Shown piece after piece: positions 28,683 through 37,763 of a stretch of 64,000 bases of DNA. Made by a program: the position numbers and the translations under genes. Under the pieces are notes generated by a model. That model searched no databases and was not told where the DNA came from. It worked only from the letters and a program-made list of their open reading frames with translations. Origin of the DNA: Hyphomicrobiales bacterium (lineage in GTDB: Bacteria; Pseudomonadota; Alphaproteobacteria; Rhizobiales; Rhizobiaceae). The stretch spans positions 188,144-252,143 of the forward strand of contig UBKJ01000003.1 of NCBI GenBank assembly GCA_900465915.1, given 5' to 3'. Numbering within the stretch: the stretch's first letter is position 1; each line of letters starts with the position of its first letter.

Positions 28683-29618
28683 TCAGCCGTCCGCGGGATC
28701 GGCGACGAAGCGGGCGATCTCCCGCATCGCTTTGGCGGCGGCGGGCGAGCCCGTCACGCTTTCGGCCTCCAGGAAACCGTGGATCGTCTTCGGATAGACG
28801 CGCAGCGTGACGTCGACGCCCGCATAGCCGAGCCGCCGCGCCATCTCGATGTTCTCGTCATAGAGATTGTCGTGGCTGGCGACGGCGAGGAAGGCCGGCG
28901 GCAGGCCGGTAAGGTCGCCGCGCAGCGGCGAGGCCAGCGGGTCGGCGCGCCGGTCGGCGTCGGGAATGTAGAAGGCGATGGAGTTGCGCACGCCCGGCGT
29001 CGTCATCGGCAATTCGCCGCCGCCGTAGCGGGCGTAGGATTCGCTTTCCGCCGCCAGCTCATAGGCGCCGTAGATGAGGCCGAGCGCGTCGACGAAGGTT
29101 TCGCCCGCGTCGCGCAGCAGGAAGCAGACGGCGAGCGCGATGTTCGCGCCGGCGGAATCGCCCATCAGCGCGAAGCGGGGATCGACGCCCAGTTCGGCGG
29201 CGCCGGCATGGATATGCCGCGCGAAGCGGACGCAGGCCTCGATATTGGCCGGAAACGGCGTCTCGGGCGCCAGCGGATAATCCAAAGCGATGAGCGTGAG
29301 GTCGCCTTCCAGCGCGATACGGCGCAGGACCGGGTCGTAGACGTCGACGTCGAGATGGCTCCACGCGCCGCCATGCAGGAAGATCGCGGCGCGGCGCGAC
29401 GGCGTCTCGAAGGGCCGGTAGACGCGATAGCGCATGCCCTCGAAGGCGGCGTCCTCGACCGCATGCATGTCCGGCCGCTTTCTGTCCACGCTGTCGCGCA
29501 GGGCCTTGGTTCCGGCGCGGATATCGGCGATGTCCGGTCCAGCGATGAAGCCGGCCGCCTTGCCGAGATAATCGGCGAAGGCCGACATTTCCGGCGGCAA
29601 TTGATGGGGATTGGGCAT
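28683..29618 (-). CDS. Alpha/beta hydrolase, HSL-type esterase
   Basis: A 311-residue esterase/lipase of the hormone-sensitive-lipase group. It has oxyanion motif IFLHGGAWSH, nucleophile GDSAGAN, an Asp in AVASHDNLYDEN and His in TIHGF. The ATG at 29618 follows GGAGAC. Proteins of this group release small acyl esters. It is divergent from the sugar ABC operon and shares its palindrome-containing control region, so it may deacylate the transported sugar (inference). Confidence 0.88.
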   Translation of the reverse strand: MPNPHQLPPEMSAFADYLGKAAGFIAGPDIADIRAGTKALRDSVDRKRPDMHAVEDAAFEGMRYRVYRPFETPSRRAAIFLHGGAWSHLDVDVYDPVLRRIALEGDLTLIALDYPLAPETPFPANIEACVRFARHIHAGAAELGVDPRFALMGDSAGANIALAVCFLLRDAGETFVDALGLIYGAYELAAESESYARYGGGELPMTTPGVRNSIAFYIPDADRRADPLASPLRGDLTGLPPAFLAVASHDNLYDENIEMARRLGYAGVDVTLRVYPKTIHGFLEAESVTGSPAAAKAMREIARFVADPADG

Positions 29619-29681
29619 CGATAGTCTCCTTCGTTCCGTTTCGGGCTCGATAATAGAGGCGAAAAACACGCTTGCGCCCTA

Positions 29682-29704
29682 TATTGTCTTAGTCTAAGAC
29701 AATA
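29682..29704. promoter_or_regulatory. 23-bp perfect palindrome, probable ROK operator
   Basis: Arm TATTGTCTTAG, one central T, then the exact reverse complement. It lies 37 bp before the GTG of the sugar ABC ATPase gene and 63 bp before the divergent esterase gene. Length, AT-rich flanks and symmetry fit a NagC/Mlc-type operator. Confidence 0.65.
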
Positions 29705-29741
29705 ACAAAACAAGCGCAAAATCTCAGGAGGAGGGGATTAG

Positions 29742-30482
29742 GTGACTGTTCTGGAATTGAAGGACGTCTCCAAGACGTTCGGCGCCATCCAAGCCTTGTC
29801 CAACGTGTCGCTGTCGATCCGGGAGGGGGAGATCGTCGGCCTGATGGGCGACAACGGCGCCGGAAAATCCACATTGGTCCGCGTCATCGCCGGCAATCAT
29901 CAGCCGAGCTCCGGGACCTATATGCTGCGCGGCAAGGAGGTGCATCTGCGCAACCCGGCCGATGCGCGGCACGCCGGCGTCGAGGTCGTCTATCAGAACC
30001 TCGCCCTTTGCGACAATCTCTCCGCCGCCGCCAACGTGTTTTTGGGACGCGAGATCGTGCGGCGTGTAGGCCCCTTCAAGCTGCTCGACCACGGCGCCAT
30101 GCGCCGCCGCGCCACCGAGCTTTTCCGCGAATTGAAGACCGAGACCCGCGCCCGCGACCTGGTCTTGCAGATGTCGGGCGGCCAGCGCCAGGCGGTGGCC
30201 ATCGCGCGCACCCGGCTGGCCCAGTCGAGCATCGTGCTCATGGACGAGCCCACCGCCGCCATCTCCGTGCGGCAGGTGGCCGAGGTCCTGTCCCTCATCC
30301 GCCGCCTGCGCGACCAGGGCACGGCGGTGGTGCTGGTCTCGCACCGCATGCCCGACGTCTTCGACGTCTGCGACCGCGTCGTCGTCATGCGGCGCGGCCA
30401 CAAGGTGGCCGACAAGCCGATCGCCGACACGTCGCCGCAGGAAATCACCGCGCTGATCACCGGCGCGCAGCAGTTTGGTTGA
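29742..30482 (+). CDS. Sugar ABC transporter ATP-binding protein (single-domain, FrcA-like)
   Basis: A 246-residue ATPase starting at a GTG after AGGAGGAGGGG. It has Walker A GDNGAGKST, signature MSGGQRQAVAIAR and Walker B VLMDEPTAAIS, as in carbohydrate class 2 importers. It is half the size of the usual RbsA-type ATPase (~500 aa), resembling FrcA of rhizobia, so it must act as a homodimer. First gene of a sugar operon with permease, receptor, isomerase and dehydrogenase. Confidence 0.92.
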   Translation: MTVLELKDVSKTFGAIQALSNVSLSIREGEIVGLMGDNGAGKSTLVRVIAGNHQPSSGTYMLRGKEVHLRNPADARHAGVEVVYQNLALCDNLSAAANVFLGREIVRRVGPFKLLDHGAMRRRATELFRELKTETRARDLVLQMSGGQRQAVAIARTRLAQSSIVLMDEPTAAISVRQVAEVLSLIRRLRDQGTAVVLVSHRMPDVFDVCDRVVVMRRGHKVADKPIADTSPQEITALITGAQQFG

Positions 30483-30501
30483 GCGGGGAGAAGACAGGAC
30501 A

Positions 30502-31530
30502 ATGACGAATATTCAGCAATCCTCGGCCCCCGAAGGCAAGAACGCCGCCGATCTCGAATCCGTGCTGCACGCCCGCGAGCGCTCGGTGCTCTACACCGTC
30601 CTGCACAGCCAGGAATTCTGGATCATGCTCGCCGTCATGGTGATCGGCGGGGCCATCGGGGTGATCGCGCCGAAGTTCCTTTCGGTCGCCAACCTCTCCA
30701 ACATCCTGCAGAACTTCGCCTTCATCGCGCTGATGGCCATTGGCATGACGCCCGTCATCATGACCGGCGGCATCGACATCTCGGTCGGCTCGACGCTCGG
30801 CGTCTGCGGCATCTCGCTGGCGCTGCTCCTGACCGGCGGCCTGGGCTTTTGGCCGGCGGCGATCCTGACGGTGCTGATCGGCATGGGCGTCGGCGCCGTC
30901 AATGGCGGGCTGATCACCTTCGCCCGGATGCCGCCCTTCATCGTCACGCTCGGCATGCTGAGCGTGCTGCGCTCGATCACTTTGGTCATCTCCGGCAACA
31001 AGGCCTTCTACGATTTCGGCCCCGGCGGCGACACGCTGCTCGCCATCGGCGGCGGTCATGTCTTCGGCGTTCCGGCCGTGCTGGTGGCGGTGATCGTCGC
31101 GGCCGTCGTGGTGCAGTTCTTCCTGACCATGACGCGCTGGGGCCGCTACGTGAAGGCGATCGGCGGCAACGAGAGCGCGGCGCTGCAGCTCGGCATCCCG
31201 GTCAACGCGGTCAAGATGTCGGTCTATATCATCATGGGCATGATCGCCGCCATCACCTCGATCTTCCTCCTGGGCTGGCTGGGCGCGGCGACCAACGTGC
31301 TGGGCATGAACATGGAGCTGCAGGTCATCGTCGGCGCGGTCATCGGCGGCGCCAACATGATGGGCGGCTACGGCTCGTCCGTCGGCGCCATCGTCGGCGC
31401 GCTGCTCATCGAGGTCATCCGCAATTCGCTGCTGCTCGCCGGCGTCGACCCCTTCTGGCAGGGCACCTTCGTCGGCGGCTTCATCATCTTCGCGGTCTGG
31501 CTCGAACGCCTGCGCATGGCGCGCCGGTGA
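30502..31530 (+). CDS. Sugar ABC transporter permease (RbsC/FrcC family)
   Basis: A 342-residue inner-membrane protein with ~8-10 helices. The ATG at 30502 follows GGGAGAAGACAG. GGIDISVGSTLGVCGI and the YVKAIGGNESAALQLGIPV loop are hallmarks of branched-chain/ribose-type permeases, and GAVIGGANMMGGYGSS is the other conserved stretch. It has a ~40-residue polar N-terminus before the first helix. It pairs with the single-domain ATPase just upstream. Confidence 0.93.
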   Translation: MTNIQQSSAPEGKNAADLESVLHARERSVLYTVLHSQEFWIMLAVMVIGGAIGVIAPKFLSVANLSNILQNFAFIALMAIGMTPVIMTGGIDISVGSTLGVCGISLALLLTGGLGFWPAAILTVLIGMGVGAVNGGLITFARMPPFIVTLGMLSVLRSITLVISGNKAFYDFGPGGDTLLAIGGGHVFGVPAVLVAVIVAAVVVQFFLTMTRWGRYVKAIGGNESAALQLGIPVNAVKMSVYIIMGMIAAITSIFLLGWLGAATNVLGMNMELQVIVGAVIGGANMMGGYGSSVGAIVGALLIEVIRNSLLLAGVDPFWQGTFVGGFIIFAVWLERLRMARR

Positions 31531-31601
31531 GGCCGGGAAACACCGGCGCCGCAAGGCCCCGGAACATGCAGAACGGGAATGAAAAAATGGGAGAAGAAAA
31601 C

Positions 31602-32603
31602 ATGAAAAGCACAAAGCAAGGCCTGTCGAAACTCGTCCTGGCGGCGGCCGCCGCGGGACTGGCGCTCACCGCCGCCGGCCAGAGCCGGGCGGATTCCTTC
31701 GTCCTGATCGAGAAGGGGCTGACCGATCCCTTCGGCGCCAAGATCAAGGCCGGCTGCGAGGCGGCGGCGAAGGAATCGGGCGACACCTGCATCTTCATCG
31801 GCCCGGCCAGCAACGACGACGCCGCGCAGATCCAGATCCTCAACGACATGATCAGCCGCGGCGTGGACGGCATCGCCTTCGCGCCCCGCAACCCCAAGGC
31901 GGCGATCCGCTTCATCAAGAAGGTGCACGAGAAGGGCATTCCCTTCATCACCTATGACAGCGACCTCCTGCCCGAGAACGCCGACATGCGCGCCACCTTC
32001 GTCGGCACCAACAATTACCAGTTCGGCGTCACCCTGGCCAAGAAGGTGCAGGAGATGAAGCCCAAGGGCGGCACGGTCTGCATCCAGTCCGGCACGCCGG
32101 GCGCGCTCAACCTCGACGACCGCGTGCAGGGCGTGCGCGACACGCTCGGCGGCGGCGACAAGGACCATCCGGTGACCAAGCTCACCGGCCAGAACGGCTG
32201 GACCGAGCCCTCCGGCTGCCCGCTCTACAACATGGACGACATCACGCTCTCGGTGCAGCAGATCAACGACGCCATCACCGCCCATCCCGATCTCGACGCG
32301 CTGGTCGCCATCGGCGGCTGGGCGCAATATGCGCCGGACGCCTATCGCAAGGCGCTGAAGCCGGTGATGGACCGCATCAACTCCAAGGACTTCGTCATCG
32401 CCTTCGGCGACGCCGAGGAGCCGCAGATGCCGCTCTTGAAGGCAGGGCTCAGCCATTTCAACGTCGGCCAGAACCCCTACCAGATCGGCTACAAGGCCAT
32501 TCACGCGCTGAAGGACCTCAAGGCCGGCAAGAAGCTGCCGTCGGACATCGACACCGGCTTCGTGACCTGCACGCCGGAACAGGCCGACACCTGCGGCAAG
32601 TGA
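31602..32603 (+). CDS. Sugar ABC transporter substrate-binding protein (type 1 periplasmic)
   Basis: A 333-residue receptor. The ATG at 31602 follows GGGAG. A Sec signal (LVLAAAAAGLALTAAGQSRA) precedes FVLIEKGLTDPFGAKIKAGCEAAAKE, DMISRGVDGIAFAPRNP and FITYDSD, the usual features of ribose/fructose-type receptors. Two Cys in CTPEQADTC near the end may form a disulfide. A 9-bp hairpin follows and probably sets receptor excess. The sugar is not known. Confidence 0.92.
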   Translation: MKSTKQGLSKLVLAAAAAGLALTAAGQSRADSFVLIEKGLTDPFGAKIKAGCEAAAKESGDTCIFIGPASNDDAAQIQILNDMISRGVDGIAFAPRNPKAAIRFIKKVHEKGIPFITYDSDLLPENADMRATFVGTNNYQFGVTLAKKVQEMKPKGGTVCIQSGTPGALNLDDRVQGVRDTLGGGDKDHPVTKLTGQNGWTEPSGCPLYNMDDITLSVQQINDAITAHPDLDALVAIGGWAQYAPDAYRKALKPVMDRINSKDFVIAFGDAEEPQMPLLKAGLSHFNVGQNPYQIGYKAIHALKDLKAGKKLPSDIDTGFVTCTPEQADTCGK

Positions 32604-32614
32604 CCCCCGCCCAT

Positions 32615-32639
32615 CCGCCACGGCCCCGCGCCGTGGCGG
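32615..32639 (+). other. Intercistronic hairpin after the sugar-receptor gene
   Basis: CCGCCACGG (32615-32623) pairs with CCGTGGCGG (32631-32639), loop of seven, no T tract. A likely mRNA stabiliser or attenuator between the receptor and isomerase genes. Confidence 0.5.
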
Positions 32640-32693
32640 CTCCCCCGATGAATGGAGGCCAAACGCCTCCGCAAGACATGTTTGGATCGTCCC

Positions 32694-33539
32694 ATGGCTG
32701 TTCTAGGATTGCTTTCGCCCGAATTTCCGGCCTCGTCGCTCGATGAAAACCTGCGCATGATGCGCGACGCGGGCGGCGTCGGCGTGCAGTTCGATCTCGT
32801 CTCCGCGCTCGGCTCCACCTTTCCCGACACGGTCACCGACGAGGACGTCCGCGCCATCAAGGACGGTTTTACGCGCCACGGGCTCGAGCTTTCCGCCCTG
32901 TCGGGCACCTACAACATGATCGATCCCGACCCCGCCGCGCGGCAGGCGGGCGCAAAGGCGCTGGAAGGCGTGATCGCGCTCGCGCCGCGGCTCGGGACGA
33001 CGCTGGTGACGCTCTGCACCGGCTCGCGCGATCCCCACGACATGTGGGCGATGCATCCCGAGAGCAACAGCCCCGAGGCCTGGGCCGACCTGCTCGTCTC
33101 CGTCGAGCGGGCGGTGCGCGTGGCCGAAAGCCACGGCGTGACGCTCGGCGTCGAGCCCGAGGTCGGCAACACGGTCAACACCGTGGCGAAGGCGCGCAGG
33201 CTTCTCGATGAGATCGCCTCGCCCAACCTCAAGATCGTCATGGACGGCGCCAACATCTTCCAGAAGGGCGAGCTGCCGCGCATGCGCGCCAAGCTCGACG
33301 AAGCCTTCGACCTGCTCGGCGCCGACATCGCGCTCGCCCATGCCAAGGACCTCGACCGCGACGGCGAGGCGGGCCATGTGCCGGCCGGGCTCGGCAAGCT
33401 CGACTATCCCTATTATCTCGAAAAGCTCGAGGCCAGCGGCTACGCCGGGGCCATCATCCTGCACGCGCTCGAACCCGAGCAGGCGGCGGACCGCATCGCC
33501 TTCGTGCGCCGGTCGGCGCCGGCGGGCTATCTCGCCTGA
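32694..33539 (+). CDS. Sugar phosphate isomerase/epimerase (AP endonuclease 2-type TIM barrel)
   Basis: A 281-residue TIM barrel of the xylose-isomerase-like/IolE-IolI group, which isomerises or epimerises free or phosphorylated sugars and inosose. VEPEVGNTVNT holds a metal-binding Glu, VMDGANIF a metal Asp, AHAKDLDRDGEAGHVPAGLGKLDYP the His/Asp set, and ILHALEPEQ a late Glu. The ATG at 32694 is chosen because the family begins here; an ATG 14 codons earlier is possible. Works with the dehydrogenase encoded next. Confidence 0.82.
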   Translation: MAVLGLLSPEFPASSLDENLRMMRDAGGVGVQFDLVSALGSTFPDTVTDEDVRAIKDGFTRHGLELSALSGTYNMIDPDPAARQAGAKALEGVIALAPRLGTTLVTLCTGSRDPHDMWAMHPESNSPEAWADLLVSVERAVRVAESHGVTLGVEPEVGNTVNTVAKARRLLDEIASPNLKIVMDGANIFQKGELPRMRAKLDEAFDLLGADIALAHAKDLDRDGEAGHVPAGLGKLDYPYYLEKLEASGYAGAIILHALEPEQAADRIAFVRRSAPAGYLA

Positions 33540-33599
33540 GAACCGCCTTTCCTTTTCCCGGCGCGGCGCGGGCCGCGCGTCAATCGATCAGAGGACGAC

Positions 33600-34802
33600 A
33601 TGAAAGTTGGCATCATCGGCTGCGGCAACATCTCGGACGTTTACGCCCATAACAGCCGCCTTTTCAAGGATATAGACATCGTCGCCTGCGCCGACGTCTT
33701 CGCGGGGGCGGCCGACCGCCTGTCGGCCAAATACGGCCTGCGCAAGATGGCGGTGGACGATCTGCTGCGCTCGGACGAGATCGACATCGTCCTCAACCTC
33801 ACCATTCCGACCGCACACGCCGAGGTGTCGCGCGCGGCGCTGGACGCGGGCAAGCACGTCTATACGGAAAAGCCGCTCGCCACCACGCTGGCCGACGGCG
33901 CCGAGGTCGTCAGGCTTGCCGAGGAGAAGGGCCTGCGCGTCGGCTCGGCGCCCGACACCATCCTCGGCGCCGGCCTGCAAAGGGCCAAGCAGGCGCTTCA
34001 GGACGGCGCCGCCGGGCAGATCCTCACCGGCCACGCCGCCATCATGTCCAAGGGCATGGAGCACTGGCATCCCAACCCGGCCTTCTTCTACCAGAAGGGC
34101 GGCGGCCCGGTCCTCGACATCGGGCCCTATTACATCTCGGCCTTGGTCGCGCTGCTCGGCCCCATCGCGTCCGTCCGCGCCACCGGCCAGATCAGCCCGG
34201 TCGAGCGGCGCTTCGGCGTCGGCCCGAACAAGGGCGAGACCTTTCCGGTCGAAACCTTCACCACCGTCAACGCGGTGCTGAGCTTCGCGAGCGGGGCCAA
34301 TATCAGCTTCATCGCGAGCTGGGACGTCTGGCACCACGGCGTCACGCCGATCGAGCTGCACGGGACGCTCGCCTCCGTCCGCGTTCCCGACCCCGACACG
34401 TTCGGCGGCGACGTCGAGATCTCGCGCAACGACCGGCTTTTGAACCTGCACGACCCCGAGGAGGCGGCGATGGGCGCCTCGCTGGTCGACTGGAACGTGA
34501 TCGGAACGCAGCAACTGCCTTTCGGCGGGATCAACTATCCCTTCGCCAACCCGGTCATGGCCAATTACCGTTCGCTCGGACTGGCCGAGATGGCCAACGC
34601 CATCGCCGCCGGAAGGCCGCATCGCTGCAACGGCCGGTTTTCGCTGCATGTGCTGGCGGCGATGCTGGGCATCCTCGATTCCGCCGCCACCGGCCAGCCC
34701 GTCGAGATCGCCTATCCCTGCGAGACGCCGGCCGCCTTCGCCCCGGCGGAATCCGTCGGCCTGCTCAAGGCGCCGGCCGGCACGGCCGCGAACGCCTCCT
34801 GA
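33600..34802 (+). CDS. Gfo/Idh/MocA family oxidoreductase
   Basis: A 400-residue NAD(P)-dependent sugar dehydrogenase. VGIIGCGNISDVY is the Rossmann nucleotide motif and HVYTEKPLATT the conserved EKP lysine motif. The C-terminal alpha/beta domain (GGGPVLDIGPYYISALVALLG) holds the substrate. GAGGACGAC precedes the ATG. Last gene of the sugar operon, followed by a strong terminator. With the isomerase it suggests oxidation and rearrangement of an unusual sugar or cyclitol. Confidence 0.9.
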   Translation: MKVGIIGCGNISDVYAHNSRLFKDIDIVACADVFAGAADRLSAKYGLRKMAVDDLLRSDEIDIVLNLTIPTAHAEVSRAALDAGKHVYTEKPLATTLADGAEVVRLAEEKGLRVGSAPDTILGAGLQRAKQALQDGAAGQILTGHAAIMSKGMEHWHPNPAFFYQKGGGPVLDIGPYYISALVALLGPIASVRATGQISPVERRFGVGPNKGETFPVETFTTVNAVLSFASGANISFIASWDVWHHGVTPIELHGTLASVRVPDPDTFGGDVEISRNDRLLNLHDPEEAAMGASLVDWNVIGTQQLPFGGINYPFANPVMANYRSLGLAEMANAIAAGRPHRCNGRFSLHVLAAMLGILDSAATGQPVEIAYPCETPAAFAPAESVGLLKAPAGTAANAS

Positions 34803-34829
34803 CGAACACGGCCTGATATTTTCGGCGCG

Positions 34830-34864
34830 GCCTGCGAGGGGAGACCCTCGCAGGCCTTTCTCCA
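34830..34864 (+). terminator. Rho-independent terminator of the sugar operon
   Basis: GGCCTGCGAGGG (34830-34841) pairs perfectly with CCCTCGCAGGCC (34846-34857) over a GAGA tetraloop, followed by TTTCTCC. Confidence 0.85.
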
Positions 34865-34949
34865 TCCCGTCGAAATCCCCTTTGCAACGATTGCCCGGCG
34901 CCGTGCGTTTGGCCCACCATAGGGGACCGCCGGCGCATAGGGATGGATC

Positions 34950-36041
34950 ATGCTTTCGTTGATTTGGCAGGAAATATTGTTGATTGCGGCGCTTGCGGTC
35001 GGCGTCGTCGCCTTCGCGTTCGAGCCGGCCATCATGGCGCAGGGCGCGGTCGGCGCGCTGGTCGCCGCGGCGGCGCTGGTGGGGGCGATCATCGCCGTCT
35101 CGGTGCGGGTCGCCCATCGGGCGGAGGTGATCGCGTCAAAGGTCGGCGATCCCTACGGGACGATGGTGCTGACCATGTCGGCCGTCTGCGTCGAGGCGCT
35201 CATCCTGCTGATCCTCATGAGCGGCAGCGAGTCGCCCACCTTGGCGCGCGACACCATCTTCTCGGCCGTCATGCTCGACATCAACGGCATATTGGGCCTC
35301 GCCGCGCTGGTCGGCGGCTGGAAGTTCGGCGAACAGTCCTACAACGACGATTCTGGCAAGACCTACGGCGTCATGATCCTGACCGCGATGGGCATATCGA
35401 TGGTCGTGCCGGAGTTCATCCCGCATGCGCAATGGCGGCATTATTCGATCTTCACCATCGGCGCCATGGTCATGCTCTACTGGGTGTTCCTGCGCAACCA
35501 GATCGGCCCGCACAGCTATTTCTTCAACTATAGCTACCCCGAGAAGAAGACGCGCGGCGGGCGGACCATCATCGCCGAGCCGCTGCTGCCGTCGATCATC
35601 GTGCTCATCATCGGCATCGCGCTGATCGGTTTTCTCGCGGAGGTGATGTCGGCCTTCCTGGGCGAGGGCCTGCGCGCGGTGCACGCGCCGCTGGCGCTGG
35701 CGGCCTTCGTCGTCGCCGTCATGTCGGCGGCGCCGGAGCTGCTGACCGCCTTGCGCGCCGCGCTCGCCAACCGCATGCAGGTGGTCATCAACATCGCGCT
35801 CGGCGCGTCGCTGTCGACGGTCATCCTCACCGTGCCGGTGATCGAAGTCTACGCGCTCGTCACCGGCCAGCCCATCGTCATCGCCATGAGCCCGATCCAG
35901 ACCATGATGGTCATGATCACGCTGATCGCCGCCGCCATCAACCTCAATGACGGCCAGACCAACGCCATCGAGGGCATGACGCATTTCGTGCTGTTCGCCA
36001 CTTTCCTCGCCCTTTCCTTCCTGGGCGTGGCGGGCGGCTGA
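34950..36041 (+). CDS. chaA: Calcium/proton (cation) antiporter, ChaA type
   Basis: A 363-residue CaCA-superfamily exchanger with about 11 membrane helices. The two conserved alpha repeats are visible as SAVCVEALILLIL (first half) and SAAPELLTALRAALANRMQVVINIALGASLS (second half), each with an acidic residue in the ion path. It exports Ca2+ or Na+/K+ in exchange for protons. AGGGATGG precedes the start. Monocistronic, or with the PRC-barrel gene 68 bp downstream. Confidence 0.87.
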   Translation: MLSLIWQEILLIAALAVGVVAFAFEPAIMAQGAVGALVAAAALVGAIIAVSVRVAHRAEVIASKVGDPYGTMVLTMSAVCVEALILLILMSGSESPTLARDTIFSAVMLDINGILGLAALVGGWKFGEQSYNDDSGKTYGVMILTAMGISMVVPEFIPHAQWRHYSIFTIGAMVMLYWVFLRNQIGPHSYFFNYSYPEKKTRGGRTIIAEPLLPSIIVLIIGIALIGFLAEVMSAFLGEGLRAVHAPLALAAFVVAVMSAAPELLTALRAALANRMQVVINIALGASLSTVILTVPVIEVYALVTGQPIVIAMSPIQTMMVMITLIAAAINLNDGQTNAIEGMTHFVLFATFLALSFLGVAGG

Positions 36042-36109
36042 CGCTTTTTTCGGGAACAAAGCGTCCTCCGAAGGGTTGTCTCTACGATATCCACCACGGA
36101 GGAATGACG

Positions 36110-36406
36110 ATGGACCACAGCAATCACGTCCGACTGACCAATGACGAACTGACCCCCGCAAATCTCGAAGGCGCGACCGTCTACGGCGCGGACGACAGCA
36201 AGGTCGGGACGGTGGACCATGTCCATGGCGCGGGCGCCGCGGCGGCCGTGGTGATCGATGTCGGCGGCTTCCTCGGCATCGGCGCCAAGCCGGTCAGCGT
36301 GCCGATCAGCAATCTCGATTTCATGCGCGACGAGGACGGCGACGTCCATGCGGTCACGAGCTGGACCAAGGACCAGCTCAAGGACATGCCCGAGCATCGG
36401 GACTGA
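36110..36406 (+). CDS. PRC-barrel domain protein
   Basis: A 98-residue protein. GGAGG at 36098-36102 is seven bases from the ATG at 36110, so I prefer that start over the ATG at 36104. Residues ~16-75 match a PRC barrel (LEGATVYGADDSKVGTVDHV, VVIDVGGFLGIGAKPVSVPIS). Such small soluble proteins are common in alphaproteobacterial stress regulons; the partner is unknown. A terminator follows. Confidence 0.82.
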   Translation: MDHSNHVRLTNDELTPANLEGATVYGADDSKVGTVDHVHGAGAAAAVVIDVGGFLGIGAKPVSVPISNLDFMRDEDGDVHAVTSWTKDQLKDMPEHRD

Positions 36407-36414
36407 CCGACAAG

Positions 36415-36440
36415 AGCCCGGCCCATCGGCCGGGCTTTTT
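36415..36440. terminator. Rho-independent terminator
   Basis: AGCCCGGCC (36415-36423), CATC loop, GGCCGGGCT (36428-36436), then TTTTTCTTT. Lies between the convergent PRC-barrel and FAD oxidase genes. Confidence 0.85.
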
Positions 36441-36442
36441 CT

Positions 36443-37672
36443 TTACCGATAGCGGAACAATTCGGCGTCCGGCGCCGGCCCGCCGCCGATGGCGGCGGCG
36501 ATGTTCTGTGAGGCGATGGTGGCGAAGGTGATGCCGTTGCCGCCGAAGCCCAGCGCCGCGAAGACGCGCTCATAGCCCGGGACGCGGTCGATAATCGGCA
36601 AGCCGTCCTTCGTCACGCCGAAGGGCGCGGACCAGACATAATCGGGCTTGCCGATGTCGACGCCCGTCAGCCCCTTCAATTTTTGCGCGATGATTTTGGC
36701 CTTCTTCGCCAGCTTCCTCGGATCGGCGTTGCTGTCCGGCGCGTCCTCGTCCTCGCCGCCGGCGATGACGCGGCCGGCCTCGTCGGTGCGCAGGTAGAGA
36801 TAGGGGTCGGAGGCCTCCCAGGCCAGCATGTCCTGCATCCAGGCCGGCAGCCCGGTCATCGGCTTCGAGGCCAACGCCCAGGTCGAGGTGATGCGGTGCG
36901 ACTTCGTCTCCATCTGCGGCAGATATTCGTAGCCGGTGCAGAACACCGCATGCTCGGCCACCAGCACCTCGCCCAGCCTCGTCGCCAAAGCGACGCCGGA
37001 GGGCAGCTCCGCCATGTCGGTGATCTCGACCGGGGAGACCAGATGCGCCTTGCGCGACAGCGCGGCGCGCAGCAGCCCCGCCGCTAGCTGCGCCGGATTG
37101 GCCGAGGCGGAGGCCTGCGACAGGATGGCGGCGGGCCGGTCCAGCCCGAAACGCTCGACCAGCTCGGCGCGCTTGAGATAGGCGGCCTCGACGCCGATTT
37201 CGTTGCGCGCCGCCGCCTCGCTGGCCAGCGCCCGCGCGCCCATCTCGTCGCCGGCCAGATAAAGCGCCGGCTTGGGCCTTATCTGGCAGTCGAGCTTCAG
37301 CCGGGTGGCGAGCGCGATCAAATCCCCCACCGCCCGCGCCGAGCGTCGCCAGGCGGCGTCGGCCGGTCCGTCGCCGATCTTCCGGCGCAACGCGGTCAGC
37401 GGCGTGTCGATCTCGTGCTGGATCATCGCCGTGGAGGCCGGCGTCGACCCGCGCACCGGCGGCCGCCGGTCGACGATCAGCACCGACTTGCCGATCCCCG
37501 TCAGCGCCTCCGCCGTCAGGGCGCCGGTGACGCCGGCCCCCACCACGATGACGTCGAAACGGTCGCGGCCGAGCCGCCTGTCCGCCTTGACGGTGGAGTT
37601 GGGCGTCTTCACCCAGAGCGGCGTTCCGGTTCTGAGGTCGTCCTTGCGGGTCTTCGCGTCGTGATCGGCCAT
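36443..37672 (-). CDS. FAD-dependent amino acid oxidase-like protein (DAO/GlpO fold)
   Basis: A 409-residue flavoprotein. The ATG at 37672 follows GGAGGAAG; a longer frame would run through repeats in the intergenic region. FDVIVVGAGVTGALTAEAL binds FAD, STPASTAMIQHEID resembles gamma-glutamylputrescine oxidase/DadA-type proteins, and GFGGNGITFATIASQNIAAAI is the C-terminal FAD contact. It oxidises a primary or secondary amine, substrate unknown. No Rieske domain is attached. It is divergent from a MarR gene and may share its control. Confidence 0.85.
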   Translation of the reverse strand: MADHDAKTRKDDLRTGTPLWVKTPNSTVKADRRLGRDRFDVIVVGAGVTGALTAEALTGIGKSVLIVDRRPPVRGSTPASTAMIQHEIDTPLTALRRKIGDGPADAAWRRSARAVGDLIALATRLKLDCQIRPKPALYLAGDEMGARALASEAAARNEIGVEAAYLKRAELVERFGLDRPAAILSQASASANPAQLAAGLLRAALSRKAHLVSPVEITDMAELPSGVALATRLGEVLVAEHAVFCTGYEYLPQMETKSHRITSTWALASKPMTGLPAWMQDMLAWEASDPYLYLRTDEAGRVIAGGEDEDAPDSNADPRKLAKKAKIIAQKLKGLTGVDIGKPDYVWSAPFGVTKDGLPIIDRVPGYERVFAALGFGGNGITFATIASQNIAAAIGGGPAPDAELFRYR

Positions 37673-37694
37673 GAATGATCTTCCTCCAGCGGCG

Positions 37695-37737
37695 GGGCCG
37701 CCATTTAACCCCCCGGCGGCAGGGCCGCCATTTAACC
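37695..37737. repeat. 16-bp direct repeat, two copies
   Basis: GGGCCGCCATTTAACC occurs at 37695-37710 and 37722-37737, 27 bp apart, in the gap between the divergent FAD oxidase and MarR genes. It may be a small duplication or a pair of protein-binding sites. Confidence 0.75.
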
Positions 37738-37763
37738 ATTGTATGAAAGCCCGGCGCAATGTA

